Below are positions 1 through 10,575 of a stretch of DNA of 64,000 bases, in pieces. Both the position numbers and the translations under genes were made by a program. Origin of the DNA: Schistocephalus solidus (Eukaryota; Platyhelminthes; Cestoda; Diphyllobothriidea; Diphyllobothriidae); the NCBI GenBank assembly GCA_017591395.1, contig WEDG01005302.1, positions 69,501 to 133,500 of the forward strand, read 5' to 3'. How positions within the stretch are numbered: the first letter of the stretch is position 1; each line of letters begins with the position of its first letter. The notes beneath the pieces were generated by a model. The model was not told the origin of the DNA and did no database searches. It was given only the letters and a program-made list of their open reading frames with translations.

Positions 1-1
1 A

Positions 2-1132
2 ATTGCCCAAAGAGATGTCAGAACTGATTCCGTAACGCCCAGCGTTCTCACTAAAGAAACCAGAGTTACCGAAAATCATCACGAAACGGAAAAGACATAC
101 GACCTTGACGTTAGAGGAGACGCAGTTGGGCCCATAAAATTGACAAACGCAACAGGAAACTTGGTTGGCGCAAAATTGAAGTGCTTGTATACAAATGCGC
201 AAAGCCTTTTATCAAAACTTGATGAGTTAAAAATTTGCCTTGCCGAAGTATCTCCGGATGTGATAGCAGTAACCGAAACCTGGCTGTCGGGCAGTATTCT
301 AGATAGCGAAATAAGATTGTCTGGGTTCCAAATATATCGGAGGGACAGAGAAAACCGACAGGGTGGTGGAATAATTGTGTATGTGAAAGACGTGCTAATA
401 GTGTCTGATAAGACGAGCAAGTTTGCGCGCAGCACTGAAGCCATATGGTTGAACATCAAGGCTCTTGGCTCTCCATGTCTAGATATCCTCATTGTCTATC
501 GGCCACCTAGGATAGACCGAGTCGCGGACACCCACTTGTTGGAACAATTAGAAAGTTCTCCAGTAGACCTAATGTAATGATTATGGGTGACTTCAACGCA
601 CCAGGAATTAACTGGAGCACTGTTCAATCATCATGACCGAAATCGACTTTTGATTATGTTTTTCTGCAAAAAGACCTTGAATGCACTCCTCATACAGCAT
701 GTCCCTTTCCCCACCAGAACACGTGAAGGACAAAGGGCTAACTCTCTTGACCTCGTTTTCACGAAAACATCAGGCAGCATTGACGAGATTATTTCAATGC
801 CTCCGCTCGGTCGTAGTGATCATGTGGTGCTTATGTGGGACTACTCCTTATTCTCCGTTGCGCCTGCTATAGAGGAAAAACGGCGTAACGTTTGGCGAGG
901 AAACTTTCATCAGATGCGAGCAGATTTAACACACATCAACTGGACCTCAATGTTTTCGAGCACCGTAAACGAAGATTGGGAGTCCTTCCGAAATGTTCTT
1001 CTGCAACTTATTGACAACCACTGCCCGCTAACGAGTGTCCATCACAGCAAGCGTCCTGGGTGGCTAGACAGCAACTTAAAAAGGGAAATAAACAGGAAGC
1101 ACAAGTTGTGGAGAAAAATATTGCGAGTCTAA
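2..1132 (+). pseudogene. LINE apurinic-like endonuclease domain, frameshifted
   Basis: The domain nicks target DNA for retrotransposition. From about 170 the translation shows the family start (YTNAQSLLSKLDEL), then DVIAVTETWLS with the catalytic Glu, then GGGIIVYVKD. MGDFNAPGINW follows at about 583-615 but in another frame, so a base has been lost near 570. More small indels fall before about 720. The original frame then resumes with NSLDLVFTK and LGRSDHVVL, the latter holding the C-terminal Ser-Asp-His motif. The first TAA (575-577) and the TAA at 1130 would truncate any product. The upstream 45 residues are charged, match nothing I recognise and may be the tail of an N-terminal segment. 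Confidence 0.8.
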
Positions 1133-2980
1133 TCAAGTCGCCTATTTTTAATAAGTATAAAGCGCAGAGAAACAAAAATGAGAAGCCTTATTCTTACAAC
1201 GCGAAGAGAATTTGAGAAGACTTTGCTGCAAAAGGCAACGCAGAATCCAAAGTTAGTCTACAGTTACCTCCGTAGATGTACAAGGAATAAACATCAAATA
1301 CCGCTGATTAAGACTGCCGTGGGCGTCGAAATTTCTGAAAACAGAAAAAAAGCCGATTACTTTTCACAGTTCTACCGCTCAGTCTTCACAAACGAGGCAA
1401 GGTTCCTTCGTCCCTCAGTGGATAACCCGCCGACTGCAAGCATTAGCCACATACTATTCTCAGAATTTCTGATTTAAAAGGGATTAAAAGAACTTAAAGA
1501 GTCGAAATCCCCAGGACCATACGAGCTTCCACCCAAGCTTCTGAAAGAACTCGCCAATGAACTTTCCGCACCATTGTCAGTGCTCTTTCAAAAGTCCTTT
1601 GACTCCGGAACACTTCCTTTCGATTGGAAGCTGGCACATATAACTCCCTTGTACAAAAGCGGTAGCCGGGCGTCAGTGACAAACTACAGGCCCATAAGCT
1701 TAACATGCATCCTTGGCAAGATTATGGAAAAAATCATCAAGAGCGAATTGGTGAAATTCCTAGAGACTCATAATTTGTTATCAAGCTGTCAACACGGGTT
1801 CAGAAAAGGAAGATCATGCACAACGAATTTGCTGTATTCGCTCCAGAGGTGGACCCAAGCACTTGAAGATAGACACGCGGTTCACATTGCCTTCATTGAC
1901 TTTCAAAAGGCCTTCGATACTGTGCCGCACGAGAGACTGCTTTACAAGCTAGAAAGAATTGGAATCAGAGGTAACCTCCTCAAGTGGATCGAAAACTTCC
2001 TCGTGGGTCGGCGCCAGGTTGTGTGCATCGGCAAAGAGAGGTCAAGTTCTGCTGCGGTCGAGAGTGGGGTTCCTCAGGGTTCAGTACTAGGGCCAATACT
2101 GTTTTTAATATACGTGAACGATTGTGTCAGGAATCTCGACTGTGAAGCAGCAATGTTTGCCGACGACATTAAAATCTGGAATGTAATCCAGAGCCCTGCT
2201 GACGAAGATAAACTGCAGATCAACCTAACTCGGTTGGAGGAGTGGTCGAATCATTGGTTTTTGCGGTTCAACGTCGATAAGTGTACAATACTTCGCTTAG
2301 GCAACCCGTCTGGATCTGCCGAAAGTAGAAGTTACTTTCTCAACGGTGAAGCCTTAAAAGACGTGGAAACCCAAAAGGACCTTGGTGTGCTGATGACCAC
2401 CACCTTAAAACCATCGTCTCACTGCTCGAAATTGGCGAAGAGGGCAATTTCGGTGTTGCATGCCATCAGACGAGCCTTTTTGGATATCGATGAAGATCTT
2501 TTTGCTAAGACCTTTGGAACATTCATTAGGCCACATTTGGAATATGCTATGCACGCCTGGAAACCCTGGACAGTTCAAGATCAGAACTGCCTCGAAAGAG
2601 TCCAGAGGAAAGCCACCAAAATGGTTAGAAGTCAAAGCTCCTTGCCATATCCAACCCGCCTAATGAATCTTAATCTGTTCCCTTTCAGTTATAGGCAAAT
2701 GCATGGTGATCTCCTGCAGACATTCCGCATTGTGAAGGGATTGGATTGTTGCCTGGAATTCTCGGACTTCTTTGAATTTGCCACCACGACCCATCTCCGA
2801 GGTCACCCATTGAAACTGCGTGTCCAGCAGGCGAGACTGGATGTGCGCAAGTTCTCCTTCTCTGTCAGAGTGGTTAAACCATGGAATGCCCTCCCTGAAG
2901 ACGTTGTGATGTCACCATCGCTGAAAAGCTTTAAAAGGAACCTTGACAGTTTTATGTTCCGCAACGAGCCTGAGCGATGA
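1133..2980 (+). pseudogene. LINE reverse transcriptase domain, one in-frame stop
   Basis: The frame runs from 1133 to TGA at 2978-2980, interrupted only by TAA at 1475-1477. It shows the ordered motifs of a LINE reverse transcriptase: SPGPYELPPKLL at about 1507, YRPISLTCILGKIMEK near 1688, HGFRKGRSC near 1795, motif A AFIDFQKAFDTVPH near 1890, GVPQGSVLGPILF near 2067, and the catalytic FADDIKIW near 2157. The C-terminal region carries the LINE signature WNALPEDVV at about 2883. From 1481 to the end the domain is uninterrupted, with every catalytic residue I can check present. This sequence was the reference for recognising decayed relatives at 10.3 kb (-) and 36.6-38.6 kb (+). Confidence 0.88.
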
Positions 2981-3152
2981 GGCATTTATCTTAACCCTCG
3001 AGAGTCGTGCACCACTTGTCAAATTTTATGACCGCCTTTGTACCTTTGCAACCCACACGGTTTCTCTGTATACTGCACTTAATTTTACGTTACAAATAGG
3101 GTACTCAAAGGCCCATGCCTATTTCCCTCAATAAATAGAATTGAAAAAAAAC

Positions 3153-3780
3153 GATATTAGAACACATAAAACTATTCACTATCCACTTTAAATGAAAGAA
3201 ATGTCGGCTAAGATACTGGGCTCTGTAGACATGATGTCTTTTATCTGAACGTTACGTATGCTTGAGCAAATTATATTCGCATAAGTAATTTATTTTTTCG
3301 TAATTTTTTGTTTGACCCCTACCAACACATGGCCCCGTCAGTAGAGGGAGCCAGAGCGGGCCAGAATAGGCCAACCTCCCTAGACATTCAGGGCATATTT
3401 AACGCATGTTGAGGCTGCTTTTAAAGACTGGATAAGATGTCAGTGTTTGAATTTAAACACAAATAGGTAATATTTATAAGATAAAATTATGTCTTAGCCT
3501 AATTATTGGGTTCTGTTATGAACTGATTTTTGATGCTTTGCTTAAGTCAGACATTTAGAGGCCATTTGTCTACTAAGCGCGTGCCGACCTGCCGTGTGAC
3601 TTCTACGACTGACTTATTGTTCTCAAAGCTGCTGATACTCAGGTAGGTAATCCAGAGGGCCGGATATTTTTATAAGATAATTTGCTACCTTTTGTCTTTT
3701 AAATTTCATGGTAATTTACATATGCTCGAGTTAAATGTAAAATATTAACGAAAATTTTAGTAATTCACTGAATGTTAAAT
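3153..3780. other. No gene seen
   Basis: AT-rich spacer between the LINE tail and the transposase relic. No open frame with recognisable protein similarity and no clear repeat was seen. Confidence 0.5.
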
Positions 3781-3849
3781 ATGCCCTCATATCAGTTATA
3801 TGGTGTTCTGTTGTCCATGCAAAGTAACCATAAAGCGAAAATATTACGG

Positions 3850-5090
3850 AATTAAGAGGAGCCCGTGTATTAGCGGGTATTTCGCACAACGCAGGCGTAT
3901 TTTGCCGCAACCGAAGAAGCAGATGGTCCTTCACCATCTTCGTCGTCAGCGTTATACCCATCACCGGAGCCTCAAATGCCGTAAATATTTCACGAGGTTT
4001 CAAATGGTAGGTTTTCAGGCAATGTTATTTTGAGTTGGAATGCAGAATCAATAGGGGTAACGGAACAAACAAGCGAATTATTAGGCAGATGTTTTCTAGC
4101 TGATTTACAGGACATCTGCCTGAAGACGAATATGCCACTAGCAACCATTAAAGCTTTGTTGGAGATGCTCCGTCCTTACCATCCAGAGGTTCCGAAGGAC
4201 CCAAGAACGTTATTGCCTTCTCCACGTACTTGCATTTAAAAGGTCCTAAAGAACGAGAGCTATGCCCACATGGGCCTTGGGCGTGGTTAACGTGATGAGC
4301 TGAAACACCAGCGAGCAATTGAAATTCCTGAAATGGGCATCCAGTTACACATCGATGGATGAAATTGTTAAAAGGAACAGGAAAATGCCTCTTGTCTATT
4401 CCTGCTTGGGTAAACTACTCGGTAGTTGGACGGCCGTTTGTAGTAGGTGTGTTCTCTAAGTTTGGCAAGCCGGAGCCGTTGGATGCTTTTTGAGGGATTG
4501 CATTGACGCATTGAAAGAAATTTTGGGAGTTGGCCGACGGGTTCTACAAACTGGGGAAATAATGAAAGTTCAATTATCCAATGTGGCATGCGACTCACCA
4601 GCTTGCTCAAATGTCCGGCAGGTGAAAGCCCACAATGGGCACTATGGATGCGACCAGTACGTTCTTTGGTGAAGGTAATGGAAAACACTCTAGGTGCTAT
4701 CATGTTAGAATTTCCATTGCTAACCGCATGGCGTTCCCCGTGTGTAGCGGGCGTCTTCGCGACGACCGTTCGTTTCGATCACAAAAGCTGGGATTCCACC
4801 ACCGAGGCATATCGTCTTTCGAGGAGTTACCTATTGACATGGTTAGTAGCTTTCCAATGAAATACATGCAACTTGTGTGCTTGGGTATAATGGGAAAGTT
4901 ACTTCATCAGTGAAAATTGTGTGCAAAGGGATTTTCACCAGAACTTAATGATTTCATCATAAAAATGCAGCCAGTGCTCGCTGATGGAATTTTCCGGCAC
5001 GTTTAGAACATTCAATTATCTCGAGTTTTGGATGGCTGCCGAATTTCGTCGATTTTTGCTGTACATAAACCCTGTTGTTTCGAAACCCTT
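3850..5090 (+). pseudogene. Decayed DNA transposase, copy 1 (invertebrate 'LGVM' transposase family)
   Basis: The translation is broken by several stops and frameshifts, but successive blocks match the better-kept copy at 8513-9298 on the other strand. The blocks are: PLATIKALLEMLRPYHPEVP then PRTLLPSPRT (about 4135-4230); VGVFSKFGKPEPLDAF (about 4445-4490); ACDSPACS followed by NGHYGCD (about 4588-4660); SSFPMKYMQLVCLGIMGKLL (about 4846-4910); and MAAEFRRFLLYINPVV (about 5030-5078). The last two are the signature blocks of a transposase family spread through invertebrate genomes. I think it is related to tnp2/CACTA-type elements, but that link is uncertain. Terminal inverted repeats were not found. 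The copy is clearly dead. Confidence 0.75.
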
Positions 5091-5200
5091 TCTTTAAAAT
5101 GACCTTTTTATGTTTTTTTGCAGTTTTCTGTTGCAGTATATATTTTTTGTCATCCAATTTTACATAAGACCTGTTTTGATGTTTTCCGCCTCTTTGTTAA

Positions 5201-6040
5201 ATAACTTTATTTCCGATTTCACCATATTGCATACACCTGCGGGCCAAAAGAGTCAGAGCGGAGACTGGCTGGCTGGCCGACGACACCACCGATAATGCAG
5301 TAAGAACCTTTGTCAATACTATTTTAAGGCCTACAAAGGATGAAAATATACCGGACCCATACATGCCGTGGACTACACCACAACCACCTACCACACCATC
5401 GTCTTATCAGTAAGCATTAAGTACTTATTTATACCTCAGACCACTGCGTAAATGATCGCCATGTTTGCATTCAACGTCAATAAACGAACTTTGTAAGGAC
5501 CTGGATTCGCCACTGTATGACTTATTTCAATGTTATTGGCATTCACTTAGTAAAAAAGGTGATACCATGGCAGACCAGCCAGCTCAAAACATGGAACAAA
5601 TAGGTGGTAGGTCATAACGTTTCCCTGACGTCTGCAGAAGCTTTTCACCAAAATACCAGCTTCAATAAGTTATTCGCAGAACAGCTATTGACTGGTTCCA
5701 TAGTGCCAGAGACAGGTACGGTGGGAGAAAAAAACGCCGGAAGGCAACTGAGAAGGTAAGACTACTCCATTTAATTAATCCAGCAGTCTTATTCAATTTC
5801 CGGAATGTCACACCAGTGGTCCAATTTGCACAACACAGTCTGCATCCGACGACATGGTAAGTATCTCAACGTCTTTACACTTAACGCATTTCAGGTTTAA
5901 ACGTGATTAACGTAGGGATATTTATTTTAATCCAGACTTTGTGATTTATACATCTTTTCATAATTTTCACCACGGTTACCAACATATTTCTTTTTTAGGA
6001 ACCACCACCGGATAACAACAGCCATGTGGACAACCTATGA
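5201..6040 (+). CDS. Small multi-exon gene of unknown function with mini-introns
   Basis: Not recognised. Four exons keep phase through canonical introns: 5567-5603, 5638-5755, 5787-5856 (or 5784-5856) and 5999-6040, ending in TGA 6038-6040. Introns are 34, 28 or 31, and 142 nt. The ATG at 5567 sits in accATGG and gives 88-89 residues starting MADQPAQNMEQ; the C-terminus is Pro/Asn-rich. An upstream open exon (5201-5409; includes GWLADDTTDN and PYMPWTTPQPPT) can join in frame across 5410-5550 (donor GTAAGC, acceptor at 5549-5550). That would make a five-exon gene of about 160 residues. Alternatively the upstream exon ends at TAA 5411-5413, with AATAAA at 5479, and a second gene starts at 5567. 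It follows the dead transposase on the same strand, so it could be a transposon passenger or its neighbour. Confidence 0.45.
5479..5484 (+). promoter_or_regulatory. Possible polyadenylation signal AATAAA
   Basis: Lies 66 nt after the in-frame TAA at 5411-5413 and 66 nt before the AG at 5549-5550. It supports the two-gene reading of this locus or an alternative 3' end. A hexamer alone is weak evidence. Confidence 0.3.
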
Positions 6041-6316
6041 CAAATTTATCCTACGCATTTACGGTGTTATTTAACTATTTTATATAATAGAACTTTGCAA
6101 ATTTCATCTTCACATATCCTATTTCATGAGTGAGTGGGTACATCGCAGGAATGGCTTATTAGGATCCAAACGGAAGCCATATTCATTATATAAAATTGGG
6201 CCGTTAATAGAAAAATAATAAGGGTCATAGCAGTAGTGGCCGATTATGATGGGGAAGGCTATGTGCGGTGAACGTTCGAAATAAAGGAAATGGGGCCGCT
6301 ACTGCGAGAAAATCGT

Positions 6317-6370
6317 GGGGTACCGCTGCGAAAATTTTTCCTCTGGGGGGCCAGAGGGGGGCAGGTGGGG
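6317..6370 (+). other. G-rich tract, possible G-quadruplex
   Basis: Four runs of at least four G fall within 54 bases (6317-6320, 6345-6350, 6356-6361, 6367-6370), three of them within 26 bases. The surroundings are AT-rich. No gene assigned. Confidence 0.5.
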
Positions 6371-6478
6371 CTGGCACTCGTAGGGACTGGTGCTCTTTTA
6401 CCGGGTGAATAATAAACAGACTTTTTATATTTGCCAGTTCTTGCTTCAAGTTATCGATGTTCTTCTCCCCTAATAACA

Positions 6479-6582
6479 ATTCGGACGCGAATCGGACATG
6501 AATCGGATCCAACGGTACGCATTTTTGGACGCGAATCGGATCCGACCATGACTACGAATTCGGACGCGAATCGGATCCGAAA
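6479..6582 (+). repeat. Short dispersed direct repeat, three copies
   Basis: The unit TTCGGACGCGAATCGGA, sometimes extended by TCC, appears at about 6479, 6525 (with TTTGG start) and 6559, separated by unrelated bases. It also gives a run of BamHI-like GGATCC sites. Function unknown. Confidence 0.55.
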
Positions 6583-7047
6583 ATTCATATCTCGTTTTTC
6601 AACAACACAGCGGAACCCCTTACTCCTTTGAGTGACGCCCATACTAGCTAAACGGTTAAAAAACGATCCCCATTACATACTAATCGAATAGTTATTAATG
6701 ATAAGGTGACTCGCGGAAGACTGAGTGAGCAAGGAAAATATATTTTGTTTAAAAATATGCAAAGCGTAAGTGTTCAAAAATAAATCTTATAAATTTCTCC
6801 TAATCAGTAGTCCTGTGTTGATGGACCCGGCAATCCCTCATTCGTTTCATGAGGTATCAACCCTGTAATGAAAAGACAATAAAATTAGTGATGGTAAGTA
6901 AACAATGCGCATGTTTTTATGCAGTGAATTTTTGTATACAACGTTGATAATTAAAATCTACTTTCCGTCAGCACAGTGCCCTAGAGCTGCCTTTAAGCCC
7001 CTTTTCTGCGGTCGGTCATATGCCTTTTTAAAGGCATTTTTGAAAGC

Positions 7048-7843
7048 TCATTCTGGCTGCAATTTGTCCGCCTTTTGCGGAATATTCCAAAGATTGAACA
7101 CGTCTGCGGTGCACATGAATTAGTTAATAATGATAAATTTCTTACCCAAACGAATTCCGTATAAAGGAGAGAGGAAAAAGGCCTTTTTGTCCTGGTGGTG
7201 ACCGTAGAAAGTTAGCCGGTAGGTCATCTCATCGGCAAAAAGCGATGTGAAAACGCGATCAGCAAAATTGCTGACGCTATCGGCGCCAAGGGAGGCCAAA
7301 TGGGTAACCTAGTTAGACGGTAAGTAATGTCCAGACAACCTACCAATTGCTGCCTATCTGCCCTCTCTGCGACGGCTTTGGTCAGGGCATCTACTTCGTC
7401 CAGGGTCAGCAGTAGGCTGGGGCGCATGTGTGCCGCAGCTACCAATGTGCTCATCGAGGCGATGCCGTGTGGCCGCCACCTCCACTTTCTAAGCCTGCAA
7501 GAGCCTTATTTCTTGCATTTGGTTTCGCATTATCCATCGAAGACTTGCTTTGATGGCTGATCGGCTGGGTCTTCTTGTTTTATTACCACGTCGCCTCTTT
7601 CGTTTGCGCCGAATCCCGTCTAGGAAGATTATCTATGGAAGGTAATGGCTTACCCGCATGTGAAGGAGACTGGACAATAGGCATAGTTATGCTAGAACCG
7701 CCGCTACCAGATGAATTGTCCTAAAAATGGTAACGGAGGTAATTGTTCTGCGTACCGATGACGACGAGAGGAACGGGATGTTCGTAACGAAAACGTTGGA
7801 ATCTATAGGGCCCAGTATGAAATCCATCTTCAGACATAATGAG
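7048..7843 (-). CDS. DUF4806-domain protein, C-terminal part, mini-intron gene (possibly decayed)
   Basis: Reading from the right, exons are 7843-7756, 7720-7654, 7619-7344, 7308-7146 and 7103-7048 (TGA 7050-7048). The introns are 35, 34, 35 and 42 nt, all GT-AG. An acidic/Ser-rich linker (PFLSSSS then DNSSGSGG) is followed by a basic patch (RRKRKRRRGNKTRR), a coiled-coil-like stretch (MRNQMQEIRLLQ) and the domain. The domain reads TLDEVDALTKAVAERAD, VTHLASLGAD, FADRVFTSLFADEM and GHHQDKKAFFL. This matches the DUF4806 pattern: a leading 'T-eE-LE' helix, a 'lft-ELa' helix and 'G---K-aF'. DUF4806 has no known biochemistry but is common in invertebrate proteins near transposons. Exon 3 is not open in one frame (TAG at 7491-7489 and a 1-nt frame change), so the copy may be broken or contain an unrecognised intron. 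The N-terminus is not defined. Confidence 0.6.
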
Positions 7844-8512
7844 CTACAACCCAATAGGAAAAAAGGGATGAGGAATGCAAAAATATCTAATCATTCACTG
7901 CCTCCCTTCAATTCCCACGAATAAATAGCTGCGGGACTGTTGGGTTGTAGGATTGGTGGACAGCGACCGTTGAACGGTGAGAGTTACAGTGAGAAAAAAA
8001 GCCCAGTACGAGAAGATGAGGGAAAGTTACCGTCCGACGCAGTCTTCAAATATATATTATGTCTGCGGCATGCTTGGCTGATTCCATGATGTCCGTCCTC
8101 CGTGTCCCATCGTTCAGTGATTTCGATTAAAACCAAGTGACCGTTTAAGGGGAAGCATGCGTATTTCCAGACGGTGGACGGCAATGGGCTTGTTTTGAGT
8201 ACGTTCCCTAATGTAGCTTTACAAACGTAAATAAATGACGAGTTCTCAGGATAATCAAAAATCCTCAACATTTTCATACTCTACAAACACTAAGCCTATG
8301 TCGCAACTCGAATAGCGGACAATATTCTGCACATACTTATTTATCGCCTACCAGAAGTGACACATTTGATGGCGTCGTACCAATTATTAAGATTTTGTTC
8401 TTAATATACCGAAACTGTCTAAACGAACAACCCGATAGTGGTAGTGGCCTTTAATTTATCATTCACCGTAGTTATCGCTTCAGGTGACAACCGGAAATGC
8501 ACTTGTCTTGGG

Positions 8513-9298
8513 CTATTTCAGCCACAAGTTCAGAATCCGTCGCATAACACCCAGGTAAACTAAAAGTAAAAGATCTAAAGGAAAGGAAGTAATCATTCCC
8601 AACTTACGTGCTAGCAATGGTGAAGTGCCGATACGATGACAGTCATCTATGACGGAGAGAAAATTGGCATCCGTCCTCAAACGCTCTGAGACGCTATCAT
8701 ATACTACTTTATCTACGTAATCGCCGTTAACGCTACACCTCTCACAGCCATAATAGGCGTTAACATTATTAATGTGGTTAATAAAAGCTCTCGCTGGAGC
8801 ATCGCAAATTACAGCTGCTAAACGAAACCCAAGGGTCCTCTTGATATGTTCGACACGCAGACAATCTCTGGCCAAAGATTTTAATTCTTTAGCGAGGGGC
8901 CTACATAAAGTTTGTACATCTAAAGGCTTTCCATAGCCACAGTAAATTCCCACAACGAATAGTTCACAAACAAAGGGCTCCATAATTCTACCTAGGATAG
9001 GCCAAAACCCGCGCTTAGTTTTCTTATGTATAGGGAGCCCATCAATAGCTAAATAAGTTACAACAATATTGCCTATAAGACGCCTGGTAGGGTCTCGAAA
9101 CTGCTCAGTTAACTGTTTCACAAGTACTAAATTATCGTACTCACCACTGCCCATTGCCGTCACCGTTGAAACATCACTTTCCCCAGCCAACAGCGTTCGT
9201 GCGTCTGCAGGAAGGTCAGAGGTCAGCCGTCTTATAATCTTCAGAAGACTGCTCTGATGAATCAATGGCATACGCGAGCGTATTGCCCAAGAACTCAT
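8513..9298 (-). CDS. DNA transposase fragment, copy 2 (same family as 3.85-5.1 kb)
   Basis: A single open frame of 261 residues begins [18 protein letters not shown]. Blocks in order: [14 protein letters not shown], a Thr/Gly stretch ending [20 protein letters not shown] (a likely acidic catalytic position), [32 protein letters not shown] (a Cys pair typical of the family) and [21 protein letters not shown]. These line up one by one with copy 1. The frame ends at TAG just after the LGVM block, whereas copy 1 continues to a FLLYINPVV block, so this copy is truncated at the 3' end. Upstream (9299-9580, -) an acidic Ser-rich stretch ([18 protein letters not shown]) typical of the N-terminal side can be read, but stops interrupt it. 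Probably inactive. Confidence 0.7.
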   Translation of the reverse strand: MSSWAIRSRMPLIHQSSLLKIIRRLTSDLPADARTLLAGESDVSTVTAMGSGEYDNLVLVKQLTEQFRDPTRRLIGNIVVTYLAIDGLPIHKKTKRGFWPILGRIMEPFVCELFVVGIYCGYGKPLDVQTLCRPLAKELKSLARDCLRVEHIKRTLGFRLAAVICDAPARAFINHINNVNAYYGCERCSVNGDYVDKVVYDSVSERLRTDANFLSVIDDCHRIGTSPLLARKLGMITSFPLDLLLLVYLGVMRRILNLWLK

Positions 9299-9599
9299 AG
9301 TCTCTCGAAACGTAGGTTCCTATTCAATTGTAGGTGTGCTTGAAGAGTTGTTTGGTGCCACGTCAGATACATCTGACGTCCAACTTGCATCCTCATCAGC
9401 AGAGGAAATCTCTAAGTCGTCATATGACGAACTAGAGGAAGAGGTCAGATGCCGATTAAGATGAGTCGGACGGATATATTTCCCTCATATTCTCGGCAAT
9501 ATGACGTTAATCATCCAGAAAACCTTTCTGGGCACGTCTCCTAAGTGTTTTCGTAGATACTGCTCTAAACATTCTGCAAAAAAAGCAAAAAAACGGTCA

Positions 9600-10270
9600 G
9601 TATAGATATGAACAGGGGTGCAGGCAGTTAAGCGACCGCGTCGCAGCACGACAGCTCAGGAAATGGCGTGGCACGGCGCGCGCGGGATTGACAGCTCAGT
9701 GCCCGATCGATTTGCCAATAACACTGCGCGCATTCTCTTGCGCCCTTAGCGACGCGTCATCGAGGTTCACTAGCAACCAATCAAATTCCAGATGTGATTG
9801 ACGTACGACCGTTCGAGCCTCGAATCGTATTTCATTGCTATAAGGGTCAATTCCGAAGAATTTTGGAAAGTTATTATGGGTACCAAGATTTTTGTTCGCT
9901 TAACAGTGGGTGAACTAGTAACCGAATATCCATGTTTGCCGTCATTTTCTGGCTGTATAGTATTTTTTGACTGTCACTGGTTTGAGTGGGGCTGAGTAAT
10001 CAGAGTTTTTGGTTTTCTGCCTGGAGATCACAGGCTAAAAACCGATCGGGGTGGGACAGACTTTGTTCTGTACAGACGAATTGTGGAAATCTACGTCTTT
10101 GCTTTCCACGAAACATTCTTCGCAGCTACCTGAAGCGTTTGAATGATTAGGTTTCTCGTTAAACCGATCGTCTTTTTTCTGTGTTGTATGATTTTTGGAA
10201 TAATCGTTTTGTCTGAGATAGAGTGTTTTATCCAAAATCGATGCTTCCAGTTAATTTCCTTTTCAGGTTC
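9600..10270. other. No gene seen
   Basis: Contains a CG-rich patch at about 9640-9770 (GGCACGGCGCGCGCGGG and similar), which is unusual for this window. No protein similarity was recognised. Confidence 0.4.
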
Positions 10271-10284
10271 ATAGTTATTTACCA

Positions 10285-10475
10285 TGTCGATTGTTCGGAT
10301 TTACCCCTATCAGAAGGTAGTGGTTGTCGAGCAGCTGCAGCATAATATTGTTGAAGAACACCCAATCTTTATTGATTTTACCGAAATTCGTTGACCTCAA
10401 ATATAAATCAGTTAGATCCAGCCTTTTCTGATTGAAATAAGTCCGCCAACTATTACGTATTTGTTGGTATAAAGT
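10285..10475 (-). pseudogene. LINE fragment, endonuclease/RT linker region
   Basis: On the minus strand the translation WRTYFNQKRLDLTDLYL then LQLLDNHYLLIGVNPNNRHG parallels the linker of the LINE at 880-1065 (VWRGNFHQMRADLTHINW, then LQLIDNHCPLTSVHHSKRPG). About 60 residues align and nothing flanking does. It is a short relic of the same LINE lineage in the opposite orientation. Confidence 0.65.
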
Positions 10476-10525
10476 ATGCAAAATGGGAAAAGACGATAAG
10501 TCCACATAAGTCAGTTTGACAGGGT

Positions 10526-10575
10526 TAAAATTTATGTCACAAATAAAGTATACTCAATTTGTGACATAAATTTTA
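10526..10575. repeat. Hairpin, 19-bp arms
   Basis: Perfect inverted repeat 10526-10544 / 10557-10575 (core AAATTTATGTCACAAAT) with a 12-nt loop. AT-rich TTTAATATA repeats follow. Confidence 0.8.

Larger units (their letters stand above)
1..3152 (+). mobile_element. Non-LTR retrotransposon (CR1/Jockey-type LINE), nearly complete, cut by left window edge
   Basis: One reading frame (codons at 2, 5, 8...) carries an AP-type endonuclease and then a reverse transcriptase. Breaks are few: the frame stops at 575, a cluster of small indels lies at about 570-720, and from there to the final TGA at 2978-2980 only two stops interrupt it (TAA at 1130 and TAA at 1475). The frame is open to the left edge, so the 5' end lies outside the window. 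The 3' UTR ends with AATAAA at 3130-3135 and a short A-run at 3144-3151, which fits target-primed reverse transcription of a polyadenylated RNA. So few lesions suggest a fairly recent insertion. The clade (CR1 against Jockey) is a judgement from motif style, not from a tree. Confidence 0.9.
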
